Assembly (NCBI RefSeq): GCF_020382885.2
Contig: NC_058501.1
Coordinates: 11,498,501 to 11,562,500 of the forward strand
DNA from: Scatophagus argus
Lineage: Eukaryota; Chordata; Actinopteri; Scatophagidae
DNA length: 64,000 nt
Reading direction: 5' to 3'
Part shown: positions 50,146 to 62,346 of the stretch, one piece after another
Position numbering within the stretch: the first letter of the stretch is position 1
Layout: the number at the start of each line of letters is the position of its first letter
Made by a program: the position numbers and the translations under genes
The notes under the pieces: model-generated
The model's input: only the letters and a program-made list of their open reading frames with translations
What the model was told of the DNA's origin: nothing
Databases searched by the model: none

Positions 50146-52121
50146 CAGGGTATTGGATTGAGCTCTTTTTGAGTGAAATCCTCTCTCTTCTAACATTTTT
50201 GAAGCTGCATGTTGCTTTAGTTGAATGAAGAAGTGAGCTCAGTGAGCACAGAACATACACTCTTTCATGTAACAGTTGACTTAACAACAAATCAAACACT
50301 AACATATATTACATCACACTACTGTTAAGTGGCTGCAGAGCAGTCAATTTAATTTCCCCACTGCGGGACTAATTAAGTTTTATCTTATCTTAATCTCTAG
50401 GCCTAGTTTGAACCTCTCTTCTACTCCTTCTTCTTTACATTCTTCATCAGGGCTCTTGACATTGTGTTTTCACAGTTACCTAAAGTGTCAACTGTAGTCA
50501 TGCACGTGTCCAGCGGCACACGACACTCCTGAGTGTTCTCGTTGCATTCTTCATTGGTGGCAGAAGAACTGCACACATAGCAGTCCAATGACAGCACTGC
50601 AGGCACGAGGACCGAAAACAAAGACGTGTGATTGTAAGTCATATTCAAAAGTGATGGATGCCATAAAAGTTCAGTGAAATAAACCATAGGGTCATGTTCA
50701 GGGGCCTGAGCTTGGAGAAACAATGTTGAGACTGACATTCAGTCATTTATTTTCTATACTTTTCTATACTTATCCATCAGAGTCGCGGGGAGCTGGAGCC
50801 TATCCCAGCTGACTACGGGCGAGAGGCGGGGTACACCCTGGACTGGTCACCAGTCAGTCGCAGGGCTGACACACAAGGACAGACGTTGAGACTGATATCA
50901 ACATTTTAATAATTTTGACATTTTAATCTCAAGGTGATAGTTTGGCTGATTGATAATGGTTAGGTGCATGTCCCTATATGTGATTCTTGTCTTGAATTTA
51001 GATTTGTCGGATACTTGATGTCCAGAGTGAGAGGACCTTGATGAAGTCAGCACTAACCTAACTTGGCTGAATATTTTGAAAAGTGATATTAAAAATCATG
51101 AGTTAATAAAGTAGTTAAATTTATGTTTGAGCCTCTGCAGACTGAGACTTATTAAATAGTTTCAGTCTGACTATAAAGGAAGAAAATTATAAAGCTAGAG
51201 AACTTTATGATAAAATATAAAGTCACACAGGCTAAAATAGAAAGAGGCCTACTCCCAAAGACAGCAAAACTTGTCAGGCTTGCTTCTTTAATTATAAGGA
51301 GCAGCAAGTATCAGACTGAATGCCGTTCCTCCCATTTGGAGTTTATTGTTCCTCTGTCATAGCGATGATGAATTACAGTAAACACATAGACATCTAATGT
51401 TATGCATCATACTGGCATTAGTTCTACATAGTAGACAAGTGTACAAATCAACAAACGATACACATTGTGAAATAGAAACCCAAAGGCAAAAACTAGACAG
51501 GCCTATCACTAAAATATTTCTTGTTTGTGCACAAAGTTCAAAATCTTCAATTAAACATTTATGTCAGTTTCACCTTCCCAGTATTCTAACTTTCACTTTG
51601 GATCCACTGAAACAGCTGGCCAAGGACACAGAAGGTCTCAAAAACATGCCTCAACCTCTGACACAAGTTAAACATTAATCAAGATAGAGAATAGTCCTTC
51701 ACAGAGCAAGATATGCACAACATTCCATTCGATTCTGTGGTTATTTTTGGATAAATCTGTCATGTTCTGTTAATTCGTTCAACTGGGTCTGATTTGAAAA
51801 GATTGTGATTTAATTCGAATTTGCTGTACCTTTGATCACAACTGAAAGAAAGATGTTTTCAGGAAGGGAGCTTTGATTTTAGTTTTGCTCTGGTGTTTTA
51901 GCGACTGATGACAACCCTGGAAAAAGATGGACACATGATATCACTGTTTTCCCGAGCTAAGCCTGTGACATCCTGACCCCTAAGCCTGCCCGTCTATAAA
52001 ATCCACAAGTGTGGTCCTGAAAGAAGCCCCTGAGCCTTTGACTAACCGTCACAGGGGTGTGAGGTTACATACCTGGAGAGACGAGGAGGAAGACGAGCAC
52101 CAGGCTGAACAGCATCTTCAT
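49889..52121 (-). CDS. Ly6/uPAR-family GPI-anchored protein, three exons, 127 aa
   Basis: Coding exons on the minus strand are 52121-52073, 50596-50480 and 50106-49889; phases agree (384 nt). Residues 1 to about 19 are a signal peptide (MKMLFSLVLVFLLVS). The mature part has LDCYVC and ten cysteines (22, 25, 34, 41, 48, 65, 71, 91, 92, 98), with the closing CC...LCN pattern typical of the three-finger Ly6 fold. The C-terminus, LLLLTVGVLLLW, is a hydrophobic GPI signal after a small-residue stretch SGA. The product should be a small GPI-linked surface protein. Human PTK2 lies on the same chromosome arm end as a LY6/PSCA cluster, which fits, but I cannot assign an orthologue; CD59-, PSCA- or Ly6D-like are all possible. 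Intron 1 and intron 2 each carry retroelement debris. Confidence 0.87.
50114..50142 (+). repeat. (CA)n microsatellite
   Basis: CA repeat directly upstream of exon 3 of the Ly6-type gene; on the minus strand it is a TG tract ending about 8 nt before the acceptor, occupying the usual pyrimidine-tract position. Confidence 0.9.
50330..50402 (+). repeat. 3'-end fragment of a fish non-LTR retrotransposon or SINE
   Basis: The stretch containing TTTCCCCACTGCGGGACTAA followed by repeated TCTTATCTTA-like units resembles the widespread 3' terminal region of fish LINE/SINE families that end in short tandem repeats. It lies in intron 2 of the Ly6-type gene. The family name is not certain from memory. Confidence 0.45.
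50762..50886 (+). repeat. Fragment of a common fish interspersed repeat
   Basis: The segment with GGGGAGCTGGAGCCTATCCC, AGAGGCGGGGTACACCCTGG and CAGTCGCAGGGCTGACACAC matches a repeat present in thousands of copies in teleost genomes. Only about 120 bp remain, in intron 1 of the Ly6-type gene. I recognise the sequence but not its Repbase name with confidence. Confidence 0.65.
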
Positions 52122-55100
52122 AGCAGGTGTGTATGTTCACCTGAACCTGCGCCGTCTGCTGTCAAACCCTGCTCCGTGTGTGTGTGTGTCTATGTGTTGG
52201 TTTCTATTGTTTGTTTTACAGGAGCACTTCCTCACAGCAGTTCCACCCACATCCTCATTATGGCATGGCATTGAAAGCATCTTATAAATGTTGTCTCTCG
52301 TGCGCTAGTGTGTGCCTAAGACATTCCTAGGTCTTTCCGTGGTTTCACTGATACTTGTAAGTTGTTTATCTAGTGTCAATCACAGGCACAATGTGTCTTA
52401 TTGATTTAAAACAGCTGCTGAAACACAGTCTGCATTATGTCATGACTTTCGGTGTGTTCAGCTGAACCTGTGCTGCCAGACTTCAAGTGCTGTTCGCTTT
52501 TTTTTTTTTCCTTACCTTGGAGGGGAAACTCCAATTTGTATCTAACAACAACCTCTATAAAATGTATGTAGTAAGTATTGAAAAAGAAACATGGTTAGAG
52601 CGTGGACATTTAAGTACCTATTTTTATAATAATGTAACAAATGACAATGTGGAAACAAATGTGAAATAGGTTGTAGTGATGACCCTACAGGAAAGTATAT
52701 CTGTATATCTGCAGTTTTCTTCAGCTTTAATGACTTTTGTAGCTCTTCTACAGTGACTTTTCAGCATAGGCATAAATTGAATTGAACAAACAAAATTATA
52801 TTGTTTTTCAAAAAACTATTGTTCTTGTGTAAACACATGAAGCTGGTCGTGCTGAATGTGGAGAAAGGCATCATTTTTAGTTGTTAGCTAGTTAGACGTT
52901 TTGGGATTTTTAAATGGGTTTTCCTTCTGAAACAGAATCCAAAGTTTGTGTTTTGACTCTTTATGGTGTCATTTTAGGCCAAAAAATCAGACAATTAACA
53001 ACTAGCTGGTGAACACAGCGGAACATTTAGGAGCTAAGGGGTCAAATATATTCAACAGTAGCTGGTAGAGACCAAAACAGCAGTGTTAATATTGAACTTA
53101 TACATAAATATTATCTGGACAAAGATTACTATGAAATGAAAGCTAATGCTTCTCTAATTGCTGGATGTGTAAGAAGAAACTGCTTGCTAACGAGTTTGCC
53201 CATCAACTTAAAGGGTGTTGATATGTCAGTGCGGGAAGAGGCCCCCAAAAAACAGTGATTGCAGGCTTAAAAATGTACATATATCAGTTTACATTGTTTC
53301 CCCAAATGATTTATTAATTTATTATTATTAACCCAATGTTGCCAATGATGAGTCTAAGGTTCTGATGTGTTAGTCACTGAAGATGTGATTAAGATGTGAT
53401 TGAAACCAGGTTATTAGTTTATTCAGGCAACATCCCTCAAATTAAAGGTTAGACTAATTTTGTTCATCTCACTGCTCTTCACTGAATCTTGAATATACTA
53501 AAACTCAGTGTGAATAAAATGTTGCTCAGGTAAGGCAAAAACTTACCTAAACAACATCTGTCCCTGATTAATAGTGACTGACTTTGGTCCCAATTACTGT
53601 GAATAAAAAGCAGAATTTATATAATTTATTTTTTTCACTAGATGAATATGTGGATTTAAAAAACAGTATAACTAAGAGACATCAGAGTGACTGACAGCAC
53701 TAACGTCATATTCAAATCTGCCATATCACATCTGTCCATTGTTAACAGAAAAATGCACCAGTGCACACGAAATGCAGCACACATGCACAAACACACTTTT
53801 TTAAGATTATCTGTCAATAAAACATTTATTTCCTGATGCCAAAAGTGAACCTTAATGGGATGCAGGGAGGATATTTATTAATCCCTTAAGTATTAAAACA
53901 ACTCGCGCACACACACACACACACACACACAAAGAAACTGAGCAGAGTATGAAACAGAAACCAGTCAAGCAGTTGCCATGGCTACCAGTGTGTTGTCTGT
54001 GTTTTGTCTCCTGATTGCACGTGTTGATAGACACACGGACACATACACACACACACACATGCGCGCATTGATTTATTCTGATTTGCATAACTTAATTCCA
54101 CATTATATATATATATATATATTTAAAAAAGCAAAGAAAGCAATGTTTAAACAGACACAAATTGAAACAAACAAACTGAAAAATAAAACCAAAAAATAAC
54201 AATAATTTGAATTTTGTAAATAATTATATGAATAATAATTCTCCAACTTCAGCAGTTCAGTCAGCGCAGAAGCAAAAATTAGCACACAGATCAGTGCAAT
54301 ATAAAATGCTTGGATAGCTCATTTACAGCCCGAGTTTATGCCTTCCAATACATTTGTAAATAAATACATTTTTCTCATATTTTGTGATGCATTTCTGATT
54401 GAAGGGGAACAGTTTGGTACTTCAGTTAAGCAGCTATACTGTATCCTGTATAGATAATTCAAAGTGTATTGTAGGTTTTCACAGACACATGCCAATAGGC
54501 CTTCTGCAATGAGCGATTAAATTGCTGGCAATAGTGCATTACAAAGTCAGTACTTTTAAAATACTGGTATGGCACATAGACAGTGGAGATAACCAAGTTC
54601 ATACTGAATGAAGAGTAAAAAGGTGCAGCCCTGTGGGACCCACCTGCCAGATATTACACACTTGTCTTTCTTTTCTAGTCAGGCTCACAAAGAAACTGAA
54701 ATGGGGTACATGTGCAAAATAATTTCCACTAAATATAATGGTGCAACCATGAAAATTGTGTTGTCTTGGGTCAGAGTATTTCCATTTATTTCAACATGTA
54801 GCTTCAGTGAAATGCCTTTTGTTTCTAAATTATTTTATCAAACATGTTAAGCCTTTACCGGGGGCAAACCCAGCCTCAGTAAAATACTGGACCAAGAATC
54901 AAGTACAGGATATACTAGGATATACTGTGTGCATATTAATCTGTACAAAAACAATTTCTCGAAGTACATTTTAAAGGGGTTTAAGCTTTATAACATAATC
55001 CTCTTGTGTGTTACATTAAGAGCAAAGACAGACAAATGCACATTGCAGCTGGTGATGCAATGATCTCAATATTCTTCTTGAAAGGCAGCCCTGCATAACA

Positions 55101-55303
55101 TGTGCAGCAGAGATGAATGAGTTCTATCACTGTTGCAGTAAAAGGGAAGCAGAAAGCGGCAGAGTGTACAGCAGCGAGGAGTCAGGATCAAAACAGCTCA
55201 TGTTGGATCAGTTCGAAGCTGCTGTGGCACACACAGTCCCGCCTGAATACCCATTCCAGATCTTCAGTGTTGCTTTAAAGATGAGATTCTGCATGTTTTT
55301 GCC
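52122..55303. other. Intergenic region between the Ly6-type gene and clptm1l
   Basis: It should contain the Ly6-type promoter at its left end (no clear TATA box recognised) and the space after clptm1l at its right. It holds CA microsatellites near 53.92 and 54.05 kb and a TA repeat near 54.11 kb. I see no coding sequence; the open frames are AT-rich and short. Confidence 0.6.
53908..54121 (+). repeat. Cluster of CA and TA microsatellites
   Basis: CA repeats at 53908-53930 and 54043-54059 and a TA repeat at 54104-54121 lie in the intergenic region. Confidence 0.85.
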
Positions 55304-55309
55304 TTTATT
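55304..55309 (-). terminator. clptm1l: Poly(A) signal of clptm1l
   Basis: TTTATT on the plus strand (AATAAA on minus) lies 26 nt beyond the clptm1l stop codon at 55335. It predicts a very short 3' UTR and supports the last exon assignment. Confidence 0.65.
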
Positions 55310-55334
55310 TTAGAAAAGGGGATTTGTCTTCTCC

Positions 55335-58300
55335 TCACTGAGTTTTCAGTTTCTTGCTGTGGGTCCCAGAATCTCGCCTTCTGGCCTTGGAAGCGTAACA
55401 CCTGGTGGAAATATGAGAGGAAAGCAGGACTGTAAGGTTATTTCAGCAACTCTGAACACACAAATCCAGACAAAAGTGAATCAGATGGCTGTAGAGAAAA
55501 CTGCCAACAGCAGCACATTGTTGTGCTTCCCAAACATCTTTGTGCACAGTATATTTAATATGAGAAATAAATTTAAAAGAAATTACACATAAATTCAATT
55601 TGACTACCTTACTACTTTATTGCATCTAAATATCTGCATGTGTCCCACATTGTTCACATGTTCTATCTGAATGTGGATGTTTTGAAGCATTGTGTGTGTG
55701 TGTGGAGTGTCATACCTTCGCTGGTAGAGGTAGAGGAAGAAGAGGAGTTCGTCTCTGAAGCAGGAAAGCTGATGAGAGGAAGAGAAGAATCCAGAAGAGG
55801 AGAAAAAGGAGGCACAGGAGCACAGATCTGAGATCAGCGTGTTCACTCCCTGGTGAGGAGAAGACCGTGAATGAAAGGAGTCAAAGTGAACGTATTTTAA
55901 TACAAACTTCCCAGAAAAAGTCAGAGAACCAAACGACAAAGGTAATCTGCTGTTGGCTGCAAAACTACATTACACAGACAAAAATACTGGCACCTGAGCA
56001 TTACATCAACACGGACTTTAATAACATCCCATACTAAATACATGGACAGCTTTTCAGCACACTTTTAGGAAGGCTTTCCACAAGATTCTGGAGTGTTTCT
56101 GTGGGAATTTTTGCCCATTCATGCATTAAAGATCAGGCACTGATGTTAGACAAAAATGCCTGACTCTCGATCCCTGTTCTAGTTCATCCCAGAATAAGGT
56201 GTTCAATGGGGTTGAGGTCAGGGCTCTGAGCCAGTCTGTGAGCCAGTCAAGTTCTTCCACACCAAACTCATCCAACCATGTCTTTATTGAATCTTTGCTT
56301 TGTGCACTGTGGTACAGTCAAGCTGGAATAGAAAAGGGCCTTCCCAAAACTTGCCACAAAGTTGGAAGCATAGCATTGTCCAAAATGTGTTGGTATGCTG
56401 AAGCATTAAGATTTCACTTCACAAAGAAGTCTGTCTGGATACTTTTGTCTATATAGTGCGTGTTACCACATGTGAATGAAGCAGAAAAAATATGTTCACA
56501 CTCACTCTGTACATCAACACTGCCCCCTGCAGGTGACTCACAGACCTCAGCTGAAGCACACAGAGGGGTGGAGAAACACAAAGAGGAAGTGTCAGAGACA
56601 GTGGGGGACAGTTCATACAGCAATTTACAATATCTGAATGATCTGTATTAGTTACAGGACAGACCTTGTGGTTGATGAAGAGCTGTGGGGCCATAGACAG
56701 GAAGCCAAAGGCATACACTCCTGAGAGGAGGAGAGTTCAAGTGTCAGTACAGCACACTGATACTACAAACGAGGTATCAGCTTAATGTAACGAGGAAAAC
56801 AATTGAGAATTCAGTGAATTGCACTGAAAAATCTCACAAATTAGCTGACAGACCATACAGATGAATTTGATTCACTGCTACAACTGGATATAAGTCGACT
56901 CACCAGTCACCAGGCTGTTGATCAACCAGGAATAGTAACTGTCAAACACATTCAGTACAATTTAATGTTAATATAAAAAAGTTTGTATTGAAATGTTACA
57001 AGGTGACTGCACAAACGAGTGTGTGACATTTGGCGATGAAGTCATAATAACATTTAACTGATGACTGAACTGAACAAAGTGATCGGCTCACCTCTTTTGC
57101 CGTAAGTAGGCCAGTGAGAAAATAGCTCCGCTGATGCACAGAGGGTAGACCAAGTAGGACAAATATCTGGCAGCCTGGAGAGAAAACCACACGGCATAAA
57201 TATTAAGGGAGAATATAAAATCAGACGTCTAACAACAACAGCAGAAAAAGGCACTGATACCTGCGCATCATACTCCACCGTCTTCCGTTCCTCTTCATCC
57301 AGTTTATTTACCTACACAGTAATAGCAGGGGCAGTCTTAGGTTTGAAAGTATTGATTATCTGCATCAAGGCTGTATCAGCTTTGTCTGTAAAATCAAATT
57401 AAATCACAGTACATGTTAAACCTCCTGTGAGTGAGTTGGCTAGATGAACCATACTCACATGGAGTCTGGAGCTTTTCCACTGCAGCTGGATCTTAAAGAC
57501 TTTAAACACCTTCCATACCTGACAGAATGACACATTAATTTGGTGTTTCACTTTGTCTGTTTTGAGCCATATTAAACTCTGGCTGTTGGAGGAAGCTGAT
57601 TATGCTACATACCTCTACACAAGCTCCCAGTGCAACAGGAATTAGCACTAGTAAACTGGTCTCCTCTAGCAGATGGAGGAAAATTAGCAAAGTACTAAGA
57701 CTACGCCACAGAACTGCAAACAGAGAGGAGAGAGGGAGGATAAAAGCCCTGACTTGAACCATTTTTCAGGCACCGTCGTCGTGTGGTAGATCATTTACTG
57801 CAAAACTATAATTTAATGTTGCTCATAATTGCAGGTAAATTCTGCAACAAAGCTTCCAGTACTGCAAATTAATTTAAAATGATGATGATGATTTTCTCAC
57901 CAGACTTCCTGGACATTCCCGCCATGCTCTTCTTTTTTCTCCATGAGATGACGTCATTTTTCAGAGCCGAGAGTTCACACACGAGCTGTAGAAAACCAAA
58001 CAGGTAGAAAAAAATATATACCTTTTTACAATGCTTCATTTGCAATATGTTCAAGTGACTAAGTGTGCTCATGACACACTGCGCTACATATAGAGAAACT
58101 TATAAATTATATTGGGAATTATATTATAAAATAACCCCCACTTCATGAAGTGGATACTAATGTGTATAGTATGGTATTTTTGGTGGTTGTGTACAGTCTT
58201 ACTTGTATGGCTGTGATGAGTGCAGTCAACACTAACAAGTAGAGGTTGGAGCCCACCAAAGTTTCTTTAATCTCGTCTACGTACTCCTCTGTGAAGCCTG

Positions 58301-58737
58301 CAAACACAAAGATGCAGTATCACAGGGTTTAGTTTAGCTCTTCTGACTGCGTGATACTGTATGTAAAGACAGTGGCTGACATGTGTTCTTTAGCTTTCGA
58401 CCAAATCTAAAAATATTTTTCATTTCTCCTCAGACCTATAAAATAGGCTTCATAATACATCAAAATGTTGCAGACTGGAGAGCACATCCTACAGGAAAAA
58501 TACATGACCCTTTGAATCACTACTAATCTCTTATCTTATTAGCTCACCAAACTGTCGCAGGGAATAAACCACATCCTGTAGGTGCACCCAGAACCGGAAC
58601 CTCCTTAAAGAGATTCCCTCGTAGGACACAGTCAGAGGAAGCTGAAAGGTGCTGCTGTTGATCTCCTGTGAATGTATGGATAGATAAATGAAAGGTCATG
58701 GTCATTTCATTCAAAACTCAAAAGTATTTATTAGACA

Positions 58738-58771
<34 letters not shown>

Positions 58772-60662
58772 CATCATCCCACCATGAGGTCTCTGACTCC
58801 TAAGCTGAGCTCGTTAATCAGCAGCAGAGGGAGATAGATCATCTGCTGGCCACCCTGAGAGCTACAAGGACAGACAGGAAGAAAGTTTCATTTGGACATG
58901 CGCACGTTGGCTCCGGGCAGATTCCTCATTTACAGCAAGGTGAGTATGGACAAATACTACTTTATAGATTAGATTTGCTTAACCACTAATGAAGAATCAG
59001 CCCTGTTAATTATTCAATAATACAGTTGGGAACCACTCATATAAATACTATATATATATATATATATTGATATATATATACTGTGGTATGACACACAGTG
59101 TGGTATATACAGGGTACACAGATAAAGCAGATGCTTTAAGAAGATCCTGGGCTGAAAGTTTTGCTCAGTAAACACATATTGAGGAGACTGCAGATGTTTT
59201 TCTTGATGTTATAGGTTGTATAATCACTTAAGAAGTTTCAGTTACATGTTTTGTTCCCCATTTTAAATCAACTGTAATCCAAAAGAGCAAGACAAAATGT
59301 GACCGTCCACTGGATTTCCTCACACACAACCAGCACTGGAGTGTCCTGATGCAGCAGCAGTGAAGCAAAGGTCAGCACTTCTCTGACTTACACTCTCATA
59401 TAGCGCCGCACATCACTAGGGAGGCCCGCCTTGTTGAAGGTGAAGTCCTCTGACATCATAGTGATTGACAGGTGAGGTCTCCAATGGGATACTGGATTCT
59501 CTGATCTGGGCTTCTGATGGAGCCACAAAAAGACCTTCATTTGCAGCAGGACTGCATCTGAATCTACTGTAAGGCTGGCTGAAATATGACAGGACTATGA
59601 CAGAATTACATTCTACCTTCTGCATTTCTCTTTGCCTCTCGGCGTGTGTGGGAGTGATGTAGGTGGTGAGCTGAGCTGCATGGTGGACTTCTCTGCTGTC
59701 CTCCAGAGGTGAAACGCCGACTTTGTGAACATACACGACTGCATACAGGGTGCCATTAGCCCGAGTCTCCTCTGGCAGAGAGACATTCACCTGCCTTAAG
59801 AGAGAGAGGGATGGGGGGTGGGGTTAAAGTGAGAAAACTGTTCAAACTTAATTTTTAAAAAGCTCTGTGTAGTGCAAGAGATGTTCACTCCTCCGGTGAG
59901 CACTGTCTGATTAAACCCACCTCTCAAATGTAGAGTGTGGGTCAAACGGGTCTATTTTTACAGCAAGGCTGAGCTGGCTGTTGTCTGGCACGAGGCAGGT
60001 GAACACACTCATCTGGATTAAACAAAATATAAGAAGAGAAACGATTCAGGGCAGTCTTTCAAGTTTTAGAAAAGCTATGAGTCCAGTTCTTGCAGAATGA
60101 ATTGAGAAGACGAAGAGAAAAATGAAAAAAAAAATGACCATAAAGATATGTAACAACACTTCCTGTGTGTTTTACAAACAAGTGAGATTCAAATAAATAA
60201 GTACAAAAATTAATTTAATCTTAAAAAAAACAAAGAACTAAAGGCCTAAAATTTGTCATGTTATTTGACTAACTATGTCCTGTAGGCAACACATGATTTG
60301 CTGAATGTTTCATGCTGAGCAGCAGGCCTGCTGGCTAACAGGGCAGTTATTGTCAGTTATTTCCCATGCGGTCGTATCCTGAACTGGATCACAGACATGG
60401 AGATTCTGGTTTGTCTGTCTGCCAAGAGGAGTATTTCAAGGAATACCAAAGAAAAGCCCGTGCTAACCTGGAGTCTGGGTCTTGCTGCCAGGTACGAGAC
60501 GATGCAGTGCTCTCCCCTGTCTCCATCGCAGGGTCTGGTGTTGAGGAAGCCGTACAGCAGCCAGACGGTGTGGATCATATAAACCACAAAGACTCCGAGC
60601 AGCAGCTTAGCGATGGAGCTCGTCTTAGAGCCGCTGGGCTTGGAGTAACACGATGGGAACAT
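55335..60662 (-). CDS. clptm1l: clptm1l, CLPTM1-like lipid scramblase, 17 exons, 531 aa
   Basis: Exons (minus): 60662-60468, 60012-59921, 59794-59617, 59513-59392, 58861-58783, 58665-58548, 58297-58203, 57985-57901, 57713-57613, 57518-57459, 57311-57261, 57174-57092, 56938-56904, 56720-56665, 56550-56506, 55849-55716, 55401-55335. Lengths sum to 1596 nt in frame; human CLPTM1L has 538 residues and 17 exons. An N-terminal membrane segment (about 17-37, GVFVVYMIHTVWLLYGF) is followed by a lumenal domain with sequons N99, N109 and N225, then FRFWVHLQDVVYSLRQFGF and several hydrophobic segments (about 281-300, 324-350, 395-415, 437-450). CLPTM1L is an ER scramblase that flips GlcN-PI during GPI-anchor synthesis; the human locus is a cancer-risk region. 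The last exon (CYASKARRRDSG...KTQ) is diverged from mammals and less certain. Exon 3 uses an AAG acceptor, because the CAG four bases on would create a stop. Confidence 0.95.
55968..56458 (-). mobile_element. Internally deleted Tc1-like transposon remnant in clptm1l intron 15
   Basis: The right end (minus reading CACTATATAGACAAAAGTAT) resembles the left end (CATTACACAGACAAAAATAC), giving imperfect terminal inverted repeats. A TA precedes the left end, as in Tc1 insertions. On the minus strand the middle encodes EFGVEELDW and, in shifted frames, SPDLNPIEHL, the C-terminal signature of Tc1-type transposases. At about 490 bp instead of about 1.2-1.6 kb, with frameshifts and stops, it is dead. 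It lies 48 bp from the donor of clptm1l exon 15. Confidence 0.8.
58740..58768 (+). repeat. (TG)n microsatellite beside clptm1l exon 5
   Basis: The repeat lies 14 nt downstream of the exon 5 donor on the transcribed strand, where it reads as CA, a possible hnRNP L-type element. Confidence 0.9.
59048..59080 (+). repeat. (TA)n microsatellite
   Basis: Two TA runs split by TTGA, in the clptm1l intron between exons 4 and 5. Confidence 0.85.
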
Positions 60663-61790
60663 GGCAGCTTATCAATCAAGTAACATGAAAAATGGACGTG
60701 TTCTGGTGTGAGGACCGAACTGTTTATAATCGGATACAGCGTCAACACAATAAAAGCCCCACGCTTCCTCCGTGCCGAGGCATCCTTCCGGTTTATCTGA
60801 CTCCAGCCGACAGATGCTGATGCTGACAACACTGTGGCGGCTCTACAGCTCCTGTGTTCACATCGGAGCCAGAGCATTCAGTCTGTACTTACACATCGTA
60901 TCATAGTTTGTTCCGGGTGCCACAAAAACTATTTATGTAAATTATTTATATGTTATTTAGTTGTTCACCCTTTATACACCTATGTGTGCATTTCAAGGAT
61001 TCAAGGAGCTTTATTGTCATTTCACACATGTAGAAACATGAGGTGGAACGAAATTAGTTTCCCTGGTCCCGCTATAAGCCCAATAACCTACAAAATACGT
61101 AATACTATAAATATAAAACAACACTATATAAATATAAAAACAACCAGGATAAAAAAAAAAACAGTAAAACAGTGACAGGGATGACAACAATATTTACGGC
61201 GGTATTGCTGTTGTTGACTGTTTGGTGAACAAAATACATAAAGGATTGGTATTTCTCCATCAGAACTGTATTTCTGGCAGCATGGAGCAGGCTTTCAAAT
61301 GCAACTTTATGTTGAAAAATGAAATGATAATGCTTGATTTGACTTTTGTGTTGATTTATAATCAGTTTTTTGTCTTCAAAGGGAATTTCCATAAAAGAAA
61401 GGCACTATTTAAATAAAACTTTAAGATTTAATTGAACTTCCAGTGGAATAAATAAAATCAACTTTAAAAAAAAAAAATTATCTAAATGTGGATGCTCATT
61501 TTCATCAATAACATGAAAAAGTTAGGCATGATTAAATCAAAAATACATGGCAAGTCAGAATTTTGGCGTCTTAACTAGGGCTGAAATGACGGCGTCCACT
61601 CATGACCTTCATACTTTTTTAAATCCTGGCTACGAAATGCGACAAATTTTGCAGTCCGAGTGATTTTCTTTACTACAGACGATCTTTGGCAGCCCGTCGT
61701 GTCAACGCGGTGCATTGTGGTCCGGAGCAACGCTCTTTCCCCTGTCCTCCTGTTTGCTAGTTCCTTCCATCCAGCTAACATGAGCAACAA
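60663..61790. other. Divergent promoter region between clptm1l and the next gene (left part)
   Basis: The two genes point away from each other. The first 200 bp should hold the clptm1l 5' UTR and promoter; no TATA box is seen, and CpGs are more frequent than in surrounding DNA. A repeat-like stretch lies at about 60990-61090 and the remainder is AT-rich. No coding sequence is supported. Confidence 0.5.
60990..61090 (+). repeat. Probable fish interspersed repeat fragment
   Basis: The text TCAAGGAGCTTTATTGTCAT followed by GAGGTGGAACGAAATTAG resembles a short dispersed element seen near many fish genes, probably a LINE-derived 3' end. I cannot name the family. Confidence 0.4.
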
Positions 61791-61956
61791 CAATCTGTTT
61801 TCGGACTAAAACACAGCCTCGTTTGGTGATTCATGGCGGTCCCTCGCTAGCGGCAGGTGACTGACTTGTGTTCCTTGGGTCCTCGTTTGCTGTCACCGCG
61901 AATTGTAAATGGATAATTACTGAGAGCACAGCCTGTCCCTGGTGCTAGCAGCAAAG
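61790..61956 (+). other. Probable non-coding first exon of the gene at 62.3 kb
   Basis: A CpG-containing stretch ends at GCAAAG|gtaact (donor after 61956). A short upstream frame (ATGGCGGTCCCTCGCTAG at 61833) lies in it. A pyrimidine-rich tract ending TGCGGCAG at 62328 could be the acceptor of the following coding exon. The 5' limit is a guess. Confidence 0.4.
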
Positions 61957-62346
61957 GTAACTAGCATAACATGCAGGTCTGCATAGCACTCTGAAAGCAT
62001 GTCGAAGAAAGTAAACAGGGAAGGTCAGGCGACATATGACACGAATTAGGCCACGTTAACCAATATTTACTCATGCTGTTACAGACAGTTATTTGCGAGT
62101 TTTCATTCCTGTTTTACTTGCGGATCTAGACTGTTTTCTCCAGCAAACAAACTAACAACTCGAGGGCACTGAGGCACTACCTCTGAGTTTGTGGAAGGAT
62201 TATACGCATTTTCATCTTCTTATGCAGCTCTTATGTTCCCTTCTTTTTCTTATGGAGGCTAAAGCTTGCCTTGTTTTTGCCCGCCACCGTTCTCTGCTGT
62301 TGCCTGTTTTATGACCTCCTTGCGGCAGCAGTGATTAAAGCCCAGT

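Noticed and set aside
55113..55313. 66-codon plus-strand frame just past clptm1l
   Set aside because: Overlaps the clptm1l poly(A) signal on the other strand, with no similarity or splice sites.
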